Assembly: GCA_017303615.1 (NCBI GenBank) | Contig: JAFLCK010000009.1 | Location: forward strand, 1 to 64,000 | From: Obscuribacter phosphatis_A | Lineage (GTDB): Bacteria > Cyanobacteriota > Vampirovibrionia > Obscuribacterales > Obscuribacteraceae | DNA: 64,000 nt | Reading direction: 5' to 3' | Part shown: piece after piece, positions 7,857-17,638 of the stretch | Position numbering within the stretch: the first letter of the stretch is position 1 | How the letters are laid out: the number at the start of each line of letters is the position of its first letter | Made by a program: the position numbers and the translations under genes | Notes under the pieces: model-generated | Seen by the model: only the letters and a program-made list of their open reading frames with translations | The model's database searches: none | Told to the model about the DNA's origin: nothing

Positions 7857-9806
7857 GTGGCAACCAATAACAACAATGTTGCAAACGACAATACCAACCG
7901 CCCTTCGGCCGATCGTCCCATCGAAAGACCAGAAGCGGTAAACAACCAAGTTGCCGATCTGCTCAACGACAGACAGGCAATAAAACAAGCCGGATTGGGC
8001 ACAGATCAAAGCGGTCAGCCTTTGGTCACAGACAATAAAGGCGTGCAGAGATTAGACTTCAAACCGCAAGACGGTATGATCGCTTCATATATGGGCAATA
8101 GCCCCGAGCAAATCAGCCGAATTGCGGCAAATGGTGCCGGCCGCGGACTAGAAAGCGGCGAAGCAAAAGTAGTAAACGGCGGTGACAGCCCCGCAACCAA
8201 AACCGAAGGCGCCGCAGAAAAGGGTGACCGAGTCAAGGAAGCCAGCGAGAAGCCTGAAATAACTCCAGAAAAAGCCCGAGAACACTATGCAAGAGTGCTT
8301 GAACAGACGGGCATGAGCCCAGCAGCGGCTGAGGCCGTTGCCAGGCAAACTCTCGACCGCCTTGGTGCAGTCAAGGACGGCGGCGGCGCCGACAAGGCAG
8401 AGTCACGTCTGAAAGGCACACCGGCCGAACAGCTCGAGCGCATGGCCAAAGGCTTCGAGAATATCCTCAATCCCAAAGAAAATTTCTCTGGATTGGACCA
8501 GCAAGCCCGCCAAAACATCGTCAAAGATTTGGCCCACCGCATTATGTCGCCCAGCGATTTTGTCAACCAAGGCGGCAAAAACACTTGTGCCTTGCAAGCC
8601 TTGCAAAAACAACATATGGAAGCCGGCGACCCAGCCAAAACAGTAGAAATGGCCGAGTCTGTGGTCAATAAAGGCTATGCCGACTTGCCCGGAACCAATC
8701 AAGACGGCTCGCCCATGCGCGTGCACGTCATGAGAGAAAGCTTGCAACCTGATAAAGAATCAGGTCAACCTTTCAGTACATCAAAGCATGGCACCGACGG
8801 CGGTCTCAGAGGCATGGGCGGTCAGGTGCTCGATGCTTTGTATGGACAAGCGCACGCAGACAACTACAGCATCCGCCGCGGTCTACCCACCTCGGCAGAC
8901 GGCTTTGATAAAGCTGGCAGCATCTATACAACTGCCGGCGCCAATAATCCTCCTTTCAATATAGATGGCAGTCGCAGCAATACCGGTGAAGCCTTCCTCG
9001 TCAGAGACAAAGGCGAGATCAAGTTCCTCAGCTCCAGCCCGGCAATTACAACCTATGATCGCGAATGGCTTAACCAGACCTTTGGCGGCAAACCCGGCTC
9101 TGTCTTGGTACACGAGTCAGCAGATAGAGGTCCCCAATTCGCTGTCGACCCCGATAAGCCTTATCCAGCCCACCTAAATCTCAAACCCAATACATACAAG
9201 ACAAATGACGAACTAAAAGAAAAAGTAGCGCAGATTCAAAATGAAACCGGACATTCGGCCCAGCTGCTCGTGCATTCAGATCACCTCACCGGCAATTCTG
9301 TAATGAAAGGGCGTGTCCTGCATGCCCTCACCGCCACCATGACAGACAAAGGTCTTGTGCTCGATAACCAGAACGGCAAAAACTTCGACCGCGTTTTAGA
9401 TGACCGTCGACTGACCATCGCCACCGACGCCAATAACTGGGATCTCGGCGGCAGTCGAGTGGTAGCAGGCAGAGGAGTCTTGCCCCATGGCGACGGACAA
9501 CCAGGTGGTCAGCAGGGCGACAAGCCGAGAACTCAACCGCGCGAGAGTGATGCCGGAAGCTCTGACCGCGGCTCTTCCGCATCTGGAGGCGGAGATGCAG
9601 GACGTTCGGCAAACAGACCCGAAACAGATCCAAATAAAGATCCTCTCAAAGATCCTCTTAAAGATCTCACAAAAGACGCCCAGGCAAGAGAGAAGGAAGA
9701 GCGCGACAGATACAACCGCCGCAAAGGCAGACTGGCAGCCGACGGCAGTTTCGAGCCAGACACCTATGTGCCTGACCTAGACGAATACAACAAAAAATCT
9801 AAATAA
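7857..9806 (+). CDS. large polar protein with possible papain-like cysteine protease core
   Basis: The 649-residue product has no signal peptide. Residues 1-230 are polar and Asn/Asp/Pro-rich with likely helical parts. A compact segment of about 225-530 contains GKNTCALQAL (C244), then RVLHALTATM (H489) and VLDNQNG (D503-N504). The order Cys, His, Asp/Asn with these contexts resembles papain-fold peptidases or transglutaminases. This is pattern-based inference. The C-terminal 100 residues are disordered, with a charged repeat of KDPL units near 597-606. The GTG start at 7857 has GGTGAGG 7 nt upstream. A small gene follows after 21 nt and may encode a partner. Confidence 0.75.
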   Translation: MATNNNNVANDNTNRPSADRPIERPEAVNNQVADLLNDRQAIKQAGLGTDQSGQPLVTDNKGVQRLDFKPQDGMIASYMGNSPEQISRIAANGAGRGLESGEAKVVNGGDSPATKTEGAAEKGDRVKEASEKPEITPEKAREHYARVLEQTGMSPAAAEAVARQTLDRLGAVKDGGGADKAESRLKGTPAEQLERMAKGFENILNPKENFSGLDQQARQNIVKDLAHRIMSPSDFVNQGGKNTCALQALQKQHMEAGDPAKTVEMAESVVNKGYADLPGTNQDGSPMRVHVMRESLQPDKESGQPFSTSKHGTDGGLRGMGGQVLDALYGQAHADNYSIRRGLPTSADGFDKAGSIYTTAGANNPPFNIDGSRSNTGEAFLVRDKGEIKFLSSSPAITTYDREWLNQTFGGKPGSVLVHESADRGPQFAVDPDKPYPAHLNLKPNTYKTNDELKEKVAQIQNETGHSAQLLVHSDHLTGNSVMKGRVLHALTATMTDKGLVLDNQNGKNFDRVLDDRRLTIATDANNWDLGGSRVVAGRGVLPHGDGQPGGQQGDKPRTQPRESDAGSSDRGSSASGGGDAGRSANRPETDPNKDPLKDPLKDLTKDAQAREKEERDRYNRRKGRLAADGSFEPDTYVPDLDEYNKKSK

Positions 9807-9827
9807 GACTGCAGCCAAAAAGAGCCA

Positions 9828-10448
9828 ATGCTGATTAAAGACATAGGACTGATCGATAAGATCTTGCTGCCCCCGGGCTTCATCGAGGGGGAGAAAGAGT
9901 TTGCCGAAAGAGGTGACAGTTGGAGCATAGAATATCATCCGGAAGACCCGGCTGAGAAAGAGACTACTCGGCTAGCCTTCTATTATCGAGGTAGGGTGGC
10001 TTCAACTAGCGACACGGCATTATTTAGAGAACTAATGGATGGTGAATCGCGTAATCTGTTGAGCACTTATAACGCCGGCTCGCCTGAAGTAACCGACTTG
10101 ATTGCCCGCTTGATCAATATTCTCGGCAATCTCGGCGACAATCAATATACTCGCTTCCAAACTGGACTTAGTGGTGCCGGCTTTCACCTGCATTCTTTAG
10201 ATATAGCTATCTACGGAGCCAGGAAAATGCTCGTTGCCACAGGCTACTTCCACAATTTTGCAGGAGTGCCTACAAACTACTTCAAAGGCTGTTTCTTCGA
10301 CGGCACGCCACATGCGCCCAAAGCACAGCTGGAAGAAATCTATTTGGAGTCAAAAGATCTCAAAGTATTCGAGAAATACCTGCCGCCTTTTGAGCGATGC
10401 TTACTCTCTATTCATTGGCAGGCGAACAAGACTTCGGTTACAGGCTAA
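9828..10448 (+). CDS. hypothetical protein, possible partner of the 649-aa protein
   Basis: The 206-residue protein has no signal peptide or membrane segment and no recognised motif. It looks like a compact soluble alpha/beta protein rich in aromatic residues. The ATG lies 21 nt after the stop of the 649-aa gene on the same strand, so the two are likely co-transcribed. An inhibitor, immunity or chaperone-like role is possible if the upstream protein is a protease or toxin, but nothing in the sequence proves it. It converges with larB, with 4 nt between the stop codons. Confidence 0.75.
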   Translation: MLIKDIGLIDKILLPPGFIEGEKEFAERGDSWSIEYHPEDPAEKETTRLAFYYRGRVASTSDTALFRELMDGESRNLLSTYNAGSPEVTDLIARLINILGNLGDNQYTRFQTGLSGAGFHLHSLDIAIYGARKMLVATGYFHNFAGVPTNYFKGCFFDGTPHAPKAQLEEIYLESKDLKVFEKYLPPFERCLLSIHWQANKTSVTG

Positions 10449-10452
10449 ACAT

Positions 10453-11166
10453 CTAAAGCTGACTGGTCGCTTTGCGATAACCAAAGATTCTGGCAATAGC
10501 CACGGCGGCGCCGAAACCGTTGTCGATATTGACTGCTACAAGCCCTGGACTGCAGCTGTTGAGCATATTAGCAAGAGCGGTCAAGCCACCAAGGCCGGTG
10601 CCATAGCCGACAGCCGTCGGTACGGCTACCACTGGCATCGAGACCAGCCCGCAGACCACGCTGGGCAAGGCGCCGTCCATACCAGCCACCACGATGGCGG
10701 CAGAACAGTTCTCAATTTCAGCAAGACAATCGAGCAAACGATGTAAACCGGCGACACCGACATCATAAAAGCGTCTCGCCGGTATTCCCACCGAGGCTAG
10801 GGTCCAGAAAGCTTCTTCCGCCACCGGCAAGTCGACCGTACCGGCAGCGATAAGAGCCACAGGCTTGATTAAACCAGCACCGGCTTCTTCACTTACTGGT
10901 TGCGGCATTTCACCGAATACCACCAGTGCTGCCTTTTCTAAATACCAAGCCTGTATGTCGGCATCGGCACTCAATTTAAGCACCAGATCGGCGTTTTCCA
11001 CCTTGGTGGCTACAACACATTGATTGCTACCCAAGAGCGCCTTAGCAATTGCCACTATCTGCGGTGCGGTTTTACCAGGACCATAGATAGCTTCCGGAAA
11101 GCCCTGGCGGCTTGCCCTATTCAGATCAGGTTTGGCATACGAGCTAAGCGAAGACTCACTTTCCAT
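10453..11166 (-). CDS. larB: nickel-pincer cofactor biosynthesis protein LarB
   Basis: LarB carboxylates and cleaves nicotinic acid adenine dinucleotide in the first step of nickel-pincer nucleotide synthesis. The family opening DLNRASRQGFPEAIYGPGKT is present at the N-terminus. A PurE-like glycine-rich core follows, with VVAGMDGALPSVV and PTAVGYGTGLGG. I prefer ATG 11166; a GTG at 11178 adds four residues. The start overlaps the end of larE, which suggests translational coupling. No larC or larA is in the window. Confidence 0.9.
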   Translation of the reverse strand: MESESSLSSYAKPDLNRASRQGFPEAIYGPGKTAPQIVAIAKALLGSNQCVVATKVENADLVLKLSADADIQAWYLEKAALVVFGEMPQPVSEEAGAGLIKPVALIAAGTVDLPVAEEAFWTLASVGIPARRFYDVGVAGLHRLLDCLAEIENCSAAIVVAGMDGALPSVVCGLVSMPVVAVPTAVGYGTGLGGLTALANMLNSCSPGLVAVNIDNGFGAAVAIARIFGYRKATSQL

Positions 11167-12022
11167 ATAGATTAGCACTGTTCTCTAAGTTTGATTTGAC
11201 TATATCTAACTTGGCTATATTAGCTTTGCCTTGACGATAACCTTCCCGGTCAAATTCCACCTTAGCAAAGCCTAAAGCCAAGAGACTTTTCTCAATCGGT
11301 CCAACAACTTCTTCGGTAAGCCTGAACAGTTCTTCTGCGCCCACCTCAACACGAGCGGTCAGACTAGAACCAGCTAAATATCTCACTCTAATCTGCTTAA
11401 AACCGGCATCCCGCACCGCCTGCTCAGCAGCCTCCACTTTGTGCAGAGCCTCTTGGTCGACATAGGTAAAGTCAGGAAAACGCGAAGAAAGACAAGCAGT
11501 CTGCGGGCGATTCCATGAAGGCAGTTGGTAATACTTGGCCAACTGCCTGATTTCTTCCTTCCCTAAAGCGGCATCAAGCAGCGGCGCCAAGACACCGTAT
11601 TTCTTAGCGGCCAAATGCCCCGGTCTGACATCGTTCAAGTCGTCTTGATTAGCACCATAGACAATGGCATCAAAATGCCAGTCTTCCTTTAGCCTCGTCA
11701 TTTCTTCAAAGAGTGTGGCCTTGCAAAAGAAACAACGGTTGCCGGTATTGCGCCGATAGTCTTCACTGTCGACCTCTTTGGTGTAGAGCACATGCAAATC
11801 GAAATTGAGCAGTTCGGCCTGCTCAAAAGCGGCTTGGCGCTCATACTCGGCTAGAGAGGGCGACACGGCAATGACCACCCGCGATTGCGGCAATTCCTGC
11901 TTGGCGATAAAGGCCAAAAGAGAACTATCAACACCGCCCGAATAGGCAACCAGAGTAGATCCGAGCTTGCGCAGGGCGGCTCTCAGATGCGCTTCTTTAA
12001 CAGCGATATCAGCGAATGTCAT
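11156..12022 (-). CDS. larE: ATP-dependent sacrificial sulfur transferase LarE
   Basis: LarE adenylylates and sulfurates the LarB product to give the thio acid groups of the nickel-pincer cofactor. The PP-loop YSGGVDSS lies at the N-terminus. NRCFFCK and TACLSSRFPD carry three cysteines at the positions where the family has its sulfur donor Cys or, in some members, a [4Fe-4S] site. I place the start at ATG 12022, which overlaps the end of the preceding dehydratase gene by 14 nt. The longer frame to 12046 adds eight residues not expected in the family. larB follows with overlap. Confidence 0.92.
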   Translation of the reverse strand: MTFADIAVKEAHLRAALRKLGSTLVAYSGGVDSSLLAFIAKQELPQSRVVIAVSPSLAEYERQAAFEQAELLNFDLHVLYTKEVDSEDYRRNTGNRCFFCKATLFEEMTRLKEDWHFDAIVYGANQDDLNDVRPGHLAAKKYGVLAPLLDAALGKEEIRQLAKYYQLPSWNRPQTACLSSRFPDFTYVDQEALHKVEAAEQAVRDAGFKQIRVRYLAGSSLTARVEVGAEELFRLTEEVVGPIEKSLLALGFAKVEFDREGYRQGKANIAKLDIVKSNLENSANLYGK

Positions 12023-13979
12023 GGTCGGCCGTCTTGCCGCTCTCAATATCCTTGAGACCGCTCCTCAATGAACCAGCCGCCAGCCTATCAAGCTCTTCGC
12101 GAATCGCCTCTTCATCAAGCGCCTCGACAAAAGTCTGGAAACGACGCAGGGCGGCAATTAATTCTTCAGGCGCCAAGGGCTTGGGACGACCAACAAAGAT
12201 CTTCTCATTAACTGTTCGGGAGAGACCTTCGTCCTTGGTGAGCAGCTCTTCGTATAGCTTCTCACCCGGTCGCAAACCAGTAAATTCGATTTTGATATCT
12301 TGCCCCGGTCTAAGACCAGAAAACTTGATTAGGTCGTTAGCCAAGTCTAGTATCTTGACGGGCTTGCCCATATCAAGCACAAAGATCTCGCCACCAGAAC
12401 CGAAGGCACCGGCCTGCAAGATCAACTGCACCGCCTCCGGTATCAACATAAAGTAGCGGGTCACTTCCGGATCAGTGACGGTGAGTGGACCACCGGCGGC
12501 AATCTGCTGTTTCCACAAAGGTATAACCGAACCACGACTGGCTAAGACATTGCCAAAGCGCACAGCTACATATTTGGTTTTAGATCGCAAGGCCAAATCT
12601 TGAATAACCAATTCAGCCATACGTTTTGTAGCGCCCATCACCGAGGTAGGATTGACCGCCTTATCGCTGGAAACAAGAACAAACTTCTCAGCGCCATACT
12701 GATCTGAAAGCTCAGCCGTTACTCTAGTGCCGAAAACATTATTATTGACCGCTTCGTAGACATTAGCTTCCATAAGCGGCACATGCTTGTGGGCGGCAGC
12801 ATGAAAGACAAGGTGGGGCTTATGAACTTTGAAGACCTGCTCCATGCGGCTGCGGTCCCTGATATCGGCTATAACCGGTACTACCTCTACCGGTTCTACT
12901 CGCCTGGCCAATTCCTGCTGAATTGAGAATATGGAATTCTCGCCTTTACCTAAGATAATCAGCTTGCGCGGCTGAAAATTATAAATCTGGCGACAAAGCT
13001 CCGAACCAATAGAGCCACCAGCACCGGTAACCAAGACAGTCCGCCCTTCGATATAAGAAGCAATGGAAGCCGAATCAAGCTCGACCGGCGAGCGCCCGAG
13101 CAAATCTTCCAGCGAGACTTCTCTAAGTTGATTGATACTGACTCTGCCATTGATAAGCTCAAACAAACCAGGCAAGATGCGGGTCTCGACTTCAGCATCG
13201 CGGCACATATCGACAATGCGGCGAATCTCAGAAGGCGGAGCAGAAGGTATGGCAATAATCACCTGGTCGACACAGAGCAGCTCCACTAGACGGGGCAACT
13301 CTTTAGTGGAACCGAAAACGGTGATGTGACCAATGCGCTTCTTAAACTTGCTTGGATCATCATCGACCATGCCTACCACATCGACGCCCAAATCACTGCG
13401 CTGATTGAGTTCCTTCAAGACCATGAGCCCGGCATCGCCGGCACCGACCACGAGGGCGCGACGCCGCACCGGTTGACGCCAGTGTCTTCTTTGGCTATGT
13501 TCGGTCTGGAGCCGGCGCAAAACCCGACTGGCAGCCATGAGGAAGAAACAGATACCCATGTCGGTAACGATGATGCTGTAGGACAGCAAGTGTCCTTCCA
13601 CTCGCACAATCGGCAAAGCCAGAGCGCGCAAACTGAGAATCAAAGCTGAAACCGATAGCACGGCTACGCCTATCTCAGTTACTTCGGTAAGACCGGTATA
13701 GCGCCAAAGACGGCGATAGACACCGCACAAATAGGAAGAGAGCAAACGCAGCGCCACCACCACCGGTGCAACAATGAGGAACTGCTTGAGATAGGTCTCG
13801 TTCAGATGACCTTCAAATCTGATGAAATAAGCCCCCAAAAGAGCTAAAGTAGCCAAGGCGGCATCGAGCACGACTTGCAGAAGCCGCAACCAGGGGAACT
13901 TGAACTGATCTATCTCCGGCTCTTGCGCCATCAATCTGAACCTTAGCTTCAGGAACCGCGCTATCTTACCACTAGTCAT
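12009..13979 (-). CDS. FlaA1/CapD-type membrane NDP-sugar 4,6-dehydratase
   Basis: The 656-residue protein has four N-terminal membrane helices (about 28-145). A CoA-binding-like Rossmann domain (RRALVVGAGDAG, about 168-280) and a C-terminal short-chain dehydrogenase-type domain (VLVTGAGGSIGSEL, about 310-600) follow. SSDKAVNPTSVMGATKRM is typical of long dehydratases such as PglF, WbpM and CapD. They turn UDP-GlcNAc into a 4-keto-6-deoxy sugar for surface glycans at the inner membrane. The C-terminal 55 residues are helical. No glycosyltransferase cluster surrounds it. larE overlaps its 3' end. Confidence 0.92.
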   Translation of the reverse strand: MTSGKIARFLKLRFRLMAQEPEIDQFKFPWLRLLQVVLDAALATLALLGAYFIRFEGHLNETYLKQFLIVAPVVVALRLLSSYLCGVYRRLWRYTGLTEVTEIGVAVLSVSALILSLRALALPIVRVEGHLLSYSIIVTDMGICFFLMAASRVLRRLQTEHSQRRHWRQPVRRRALVVGAGDAGLMVLKELNQRSDLGVDVVGMVDDDPSKFKKRIGHITVFGSTKELPRLVELLCVDQVIIAIPSAPPSEIRRIVDMCRDAEVETRILPGLFELINGRVSINQLREVSLEDLLGRSPVELDSASIASYIEGRTVLVTGAGGSIGSELCRQIYNFQPRKLIILGKGENSIFSIQQELARRVEPVEVVPVIADIRDRSRMEQVFKVHKPHLVFHAAAHKHVPLMEANVYEAVNNNVFGTRVTAELSDQYGAEKFVLVSSDKAVNPTSVMGATKRMAELVIQDLALRSKTKYVAVRFGNVLASRGSVIPLWKQQIAAGGPLTVTDPEVTRYFMLIPEAVQLILQAGAFGSGGEIFVLDMGKPVKILDLANDLIKFSGLRPGQDIKIEFTGLRPGEKLYEELLTKDEGLSRTVNEKIFVGRPKPLAPEELIAALRRFQTFVEALDEEAIREELDRLAAGSLRSGLKDIESGKTADHDIR

Positions 13980-14058
13980 GAGGACTGTGGCTTAGGGGCA
14001 GTTCAGGAAGGCGCTCTCGGGGCGATATCGCAACAGAGCTTATGATTAAGCCGTCCTC
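13980..14058. other. long-range inverted repeat between two minus-strand genes
   Basis: GAGGAC plus GGCTTA (13980-13985, 13989-13994) pair with TAAGCC plus GTCCTC (14047-14058), leaving a 3-nt bulge. Inside, GCTCT (14013-14017) pairs with AGAGC (14035-14039). The structure would span the junction between the stop of the rhomboid-like gene and the start of the dehydratase gene. It may influence mRNA processing or coupling; this is inference. Confidence 0.35.
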
Positions 14059-15007
14059 AGGAAATGGACATTTTGCCTCTCTGGGCAGTTATCCACTCTC
14101 TAATGCGCTCAGGGGGCAAGCCCAGAGCCATGCTTGTGCCCTTAATAGCCATTTCATGCCCGACATCGAGCTTGAGGATGTCGTTGTACATCTTGACGGC
14201 CATGAGACGCAATGGACCATCTTTGAGAGAGCCTGTGGCGCTCCAGACCAAGACTGAAACAATGATATAGCCAGTCAGTAAGGCTGCCACGCCGGGAATG
14301 ATACCCACTACTTTCAGCTCGGGGTGGGAATGGGACAAAAGCCAAACCATGAAGCCTTCATAACAAATAAAGAGCCCCATGAAGAAAGTCGGTTTGAACT
14401 GATATTTGGCAGTCATGTCGGCTCGGGGCTCGGTGGCAAAGATATTGCCGCGGCTGCTCTTAAACCATTCGGTGTTGATTTTGCGTTCGGGCGGGAAAAC
14501 AAAGGTGGCACCAAGCAAGGTACAAAGCAAGAAGAAAGGACCGAAATAGCAAGCATTCAAGCCCAGTTTGCCCGACTCAAAAAGTACGAAGGGCCAGGGC
14601 ACAAAGAGCGATAACAAGACCAATAAAATAAAGCGGCCATTGCCTATACGCTGTTCAAGACCGGCACCGAAAACGTAGAGGAAGTAAACGTTACCGAAAA
14701 CCTGCACCCTGTCAAGGGAAGCAAAGGTAGAGTTGAAAGCCACTGCCATAAACTTGCCCAAATTAGACAAGAAGAGTTCTGAAGCCCCGGCTCGGCCCGA
14801 AAAGGTCGCAGTCAAAAGAGCCTGTAAACCCTGGAAAAGCTCACTCATATCTTTTACGACAAAACAGTTGCGCATAATCCAACTGTCATTGCCGGCGGTA
14901 GCCGACTGCCAGAACATAAAAGCGCAAATAAAGACCAGCATGTAAGACCCTATGGGCAAAATCTGCTGCGGCTCAAACTGGATCTTAGGCTTTATTGAAT
15001 TGGTCAT
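14057..15007 (-). CDS. rhomboid-like membrane protein, probably without protease activity
   Basis: About 316 residues with six or seven membrane helices. GNVYFLYVFGAGLEQRIGNG followed by FILLVLL matches the rhomboid TM2 region with its GxxxFGxxxExxxG pattern. Where active rhomboids have GxSG, this protein reads GLNACYFG (149-156), so the catalytic Ser seems absent, and no clear catalytic His is seen. It may be a pseudoprotease that binds membrane proteins. Start: ATG 15007, with GAGGAG (15012-15017) 4 nt upstream; the longer TTG start at 15022 would put this ribosome site inside the gene. Confidence 0.75.
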   Translation of the reverse strand: MTNSIKPKIQFEPQQILPIGSYMLVFICAFMFWQSATAGNDSWIMRNCFVVKDMSELFQGLQALLTATFSGRAGASELFLSNLGKFMAVAFNSTFASLDRVQVFGNVYFLYVFGAGLEQRIGNGRFILLVLLSLFVPWPFVLFESGKLGLNACYFGPFFLLCTLLGATFVFPPERKINTEWFKSSRGNIFATEPRADMTAKYQFKPTFFMGLFICYEGFMVWLLSHSHPELKVVGIIPGVAALLTGYIIVSVLVWSATGSLKDGPLRLMAVKMYNDILKLDVGHEMAIKGTSMALGLPPERIREWITAQRGKMSIS

Positions 15008-15073
15008 GGCGCTCCTCTGCAAGGTTCACGGCTGAACCGATAGCAATCTTAAAAAGCGCTTACCGGTCTTTTA

Positions 15074-17638
15074 TCAAATTACCACGTTGACAAGCTTATC
15101 TGGCACAACAATTACCTTTTTGACCGGTTGACCAGAAATTTTGCTCTTTATCTTGTCATCTTCGAGGGCAAGACTTTCGGCGATCGAACGGTCAATTCCG
15201 CGGCTGGCAGACACTTTCGAGACAATTTTCCCGTTAACCTGTAAGACCAATTCCAGTTCATTATCAACAGTCAAAGCCTGGTCATAAGCAGGCCACTTGT
15301 TGAGGTGAATCGAGTCTTTATCAGACGGATAATCAGGCGAACTGGCGGGCAAATCAAGGCGGTGATAGAGCTCTTCAGTTATATGAGGAGCCATCGGCGC
15401 CAAGATAAGCAATAGGTTGTAGGCGGCAAAACTGAGCACGGCAGACTTTTGAGAAAGCTTTTCCGGCTCTCGCTCCAATTCGGCGACATATTTATATAGA
15501 CCATTGACCAATTCCATGCAGCGGGCGATAGCGGTGTTGAAAACATAGCGTTCTTGGCTGAGGTCGTTGGATACAGCTTTGATGGTTTTGTGCACCAAGC
15601 GCAAAAGCTGCTGCTCGGCAGGAGGCAGTTGATTAACATCAAGAGAAGCACGGCAGAGCGAAGCGTCAATAACACCTTTCTCTTTCAGGTCAGTCAGTAA
15701 GCGCCAGATCCTGGTCAAGAAACGGTGTTGCCCAACTGCACCGTCTTCCGACCACTCAAGCTCTTGCTCAGGCGGTGCGGCAAAGAGAGTAAATAGACGA
15801 GCCGCGTCAGCACCATAGCGTTTGAAGAAATCGAGGGTACCAACCACATTGCCGCGAGACTTACTCATTTTTTCTATACGCCCGGAAACAGGCGAATACA
15901 TAGTGACCATGCCCTGCGAAAGCAGATTAGTGAAAGGCTCCACACATTTGACCAAGCCCATGTCTTTGAGGGCGCGGGTAAAGAAACGAGAATAGAGCAG
16001 GTGCAAAATCGCGTGCTCCACGCCGCCGACATATTGGTCAACCGGCATCCAATAATCGACTCGCGCCTTACTGAAAGCTTCTTCATGGTTGGTGGCATCG
16101 GCATAACGCAAGAAATACCAAGACGAATCGATAAATGTGTCCATGGTATCGGTCTCTCGGCGAGCATCGCCGCCGCAAGTAGGACATTTGACATTGAGCC
16201 ATTCAGGCATGCGACCGAGAGGCGAACCGCCTTCTCCGGTAAACTCCACACCTTCCACAGGTAATATCACCGGCAGTGTCGACTCTGGCACCGGCTGGAT
16301 GCCGCAAGAGGCGCAGTGCACCAAAGGTATAGGGCAGCCCCAGTAGCGCTGGCGGCTGATCAACCAGTCACGCAGACGGAACTGTACTCGCTTCTTACCA
16401 GCTTGACTCTCTTCCGCCCAGGCGGTGATTGCTTCTTTTGCCTTGTTGTTTGAAAGCCCCGAGAACTTGCCTGAATTGATCAAAAGACCTTCGTCAAGAT
16501 AAGCTTCAGTGAGGCTGCCGCTCGCTTTACCATCTTTGGCGATTACTTCCTTGATCGGCAAATTATAGGCGCTGGCAAAGGCAAAATCTCTTTCGTCATG
16601 AGCTGGAACGCCCATGACAGCGCCGGTGCCATAGCTCATCAAGACATAATCAGAAACGTAAACCGGCACCACATCACCATTGAATGGGTTGATGACGCTC
16701 GCCCCCAAAGGCACGCCGGTCTTTGACTTATCGGTGGTCATGCGGTCGAGCTCGGTTTTGCGCTTACTCTCTTCCACGTACTTTTGCACAGGCTGGCGAC
16801 ATTCATCGCTTACCAGCTCTTGCACAAGCGGATTTTCTGGAGCGAGAACCAAATAACTTACACCAAATACGGTATCAGGTCGCGTGGTGAAAACCTTTAT
16901 TTGGACATTGGGCTTGCTTTCCACTGTAAAATGCAGCTCCGCCCCGGTCGACTTACCGATCCAGTTCTGCTGCATAACTCGAACCCGCTCCGGCCAGCCC
17001 TTGAGAGTATCAAGATCGGCGAGCAGTTCTTCGGCATAATGGGTGATTTTGAGGAACCACTGGCTCATCATCTTCTGTTCGACCGGTGTCTCAGGATGGC
17101 GCCAGCAGGCACCGTTTTCCACCTGCTCATTGGCCAAAACAGTGTGACATTCGGGGCACCAGTTCACCGGTGCTTCTTTTCTAACAGCCAGACCTTTCTC
17201 GTAGAACTTGAGAAAAAGCCACTGCGTCCAGCGGTAATAATCGCTATCGCATGTGGTCACTTCTCTTTGCCAGTCATAACTAGTACCCAGCTTCTTGAGC
17301 TGTTCGTCGCGCATGAAGCGAATATTTTCCTTGGTCCATTTTTCAGGATGCAGCTTTCTTTTTATGGCGGCATTCTCTGCCGGCAAACCAAAAGCATCCC
17401 ACCCCATGGGATTAAGCACGTTATAGCCGAGCATACGTCTGTGCCGGCTGATCACGTCCGAAATGGTATAGACCCTCATATGACCCATGTGCAGGTCGCC
17501 GGAGGGATATGGAAACATAACCAGAGAGTAAAATTTAGGCTTTTTGTCGTCGTCTATGGCTTTGTAGATGCCAAGCCCATCCCAGTACGCCTGCCATTTC
17601 TCATCGAATTCTTTAGGACTGTACTGGCTTTCCATCAC
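15074..17638 (-). CDS. leuS: leucyl-tRNA synthetase
   Basis: The 854-residue class Ia synthetase charges tRNA-Leu in the cytoplasm. PYPSGDLHMGHMR contains the HIGH-type motif and KMSKSRGNVV is the KMSKS loop. The insertion between them holds a CP1 editing domain (TRPDTVFGVSYLVLAPE; GVPAHDERDF). Zinc-type cysteines occur in WCPECHTVLANEQV and in CASCG/CPTCGG. The length fits bacterial LeuRS. The start is ATG 17638. It is divergent from tyrS. No T-box leader was recognised upstream. Confidence 0.97.
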   Translation of the reverse strand: MMESQYSPKEFDEKWQAYWDGLGIYKAIDDDKKPKFYSLVMFPYPSGDLHMGHMRVYTISDVISRHRRMLGYNVLNPMGWDAFGLPAENAAIKRKLHPEKWTKENIRFMRDEQLKKLGTSYDWQREVTTCDSDYYRWTQWLFLKFYEKGLAVRKEAPVNWCPECHTVLANEQVENGACWRHPETPVEQKMMSQWFLKITHYAEELLADLDTLKGWPERVRVMQQNWIGKSTGAELHFTVESKPNVQIKVFTTRPDTVFGVSYLVLAPENPLVQELVSDECRQPVQKYVEESKRKTELDRMTTDKSKTGVPLGASVINPFNGDVVPVYVSDYVLMSYGTGAVMGVPAHDERDFAFASAYNLPIKEVIAKDGKASGSLTEAYLDEGLLINSGKFSGLSNNKAKEAITAWAEESQAGKKRVQFRLRDWLISRQRYWGCPIPLVHCASCGIQPVPESTLPVILPVEGVEFTGEGGSPLGRMPEWLNVKCPTCGGDARRETDTMDTFIDSSWYFLRYADATNHEEAFSKARVDYWMPVDQYVGGVEHAILHLLYSRFFTRALKDMGLVKCVEPFTNLLSQGMVTMYSPVSGRIEKMSKSRGNVVGTLDFFKRYGADAARLFTLFAAPPEQELEWSEDGAVGQHRFLTRIWRLLTDLKEKGVIDASLCRASLDVNQLPPAEQQLLRLVHKTIKAVSNDLSQERYVFNTAIARCMELVNGLYKYVAELEREPEKLSQKSAVLSFAAYNLLLILAPMAPHITEELYHRLDLPASSPDYPSDKDSIHLNKWPAYDQALTVDNELELVLQVNGKIVSKVSASRGIDRSIAESLALEDDKIKSKISGQPVKKVIVVPDKLVNVVI

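Noticed and set aside
9649..9674. Short direct repeats as a mobile or CRISPR element
   Set aside because: They encode the KDPL protein repeat in frame and are too short and few for an array.
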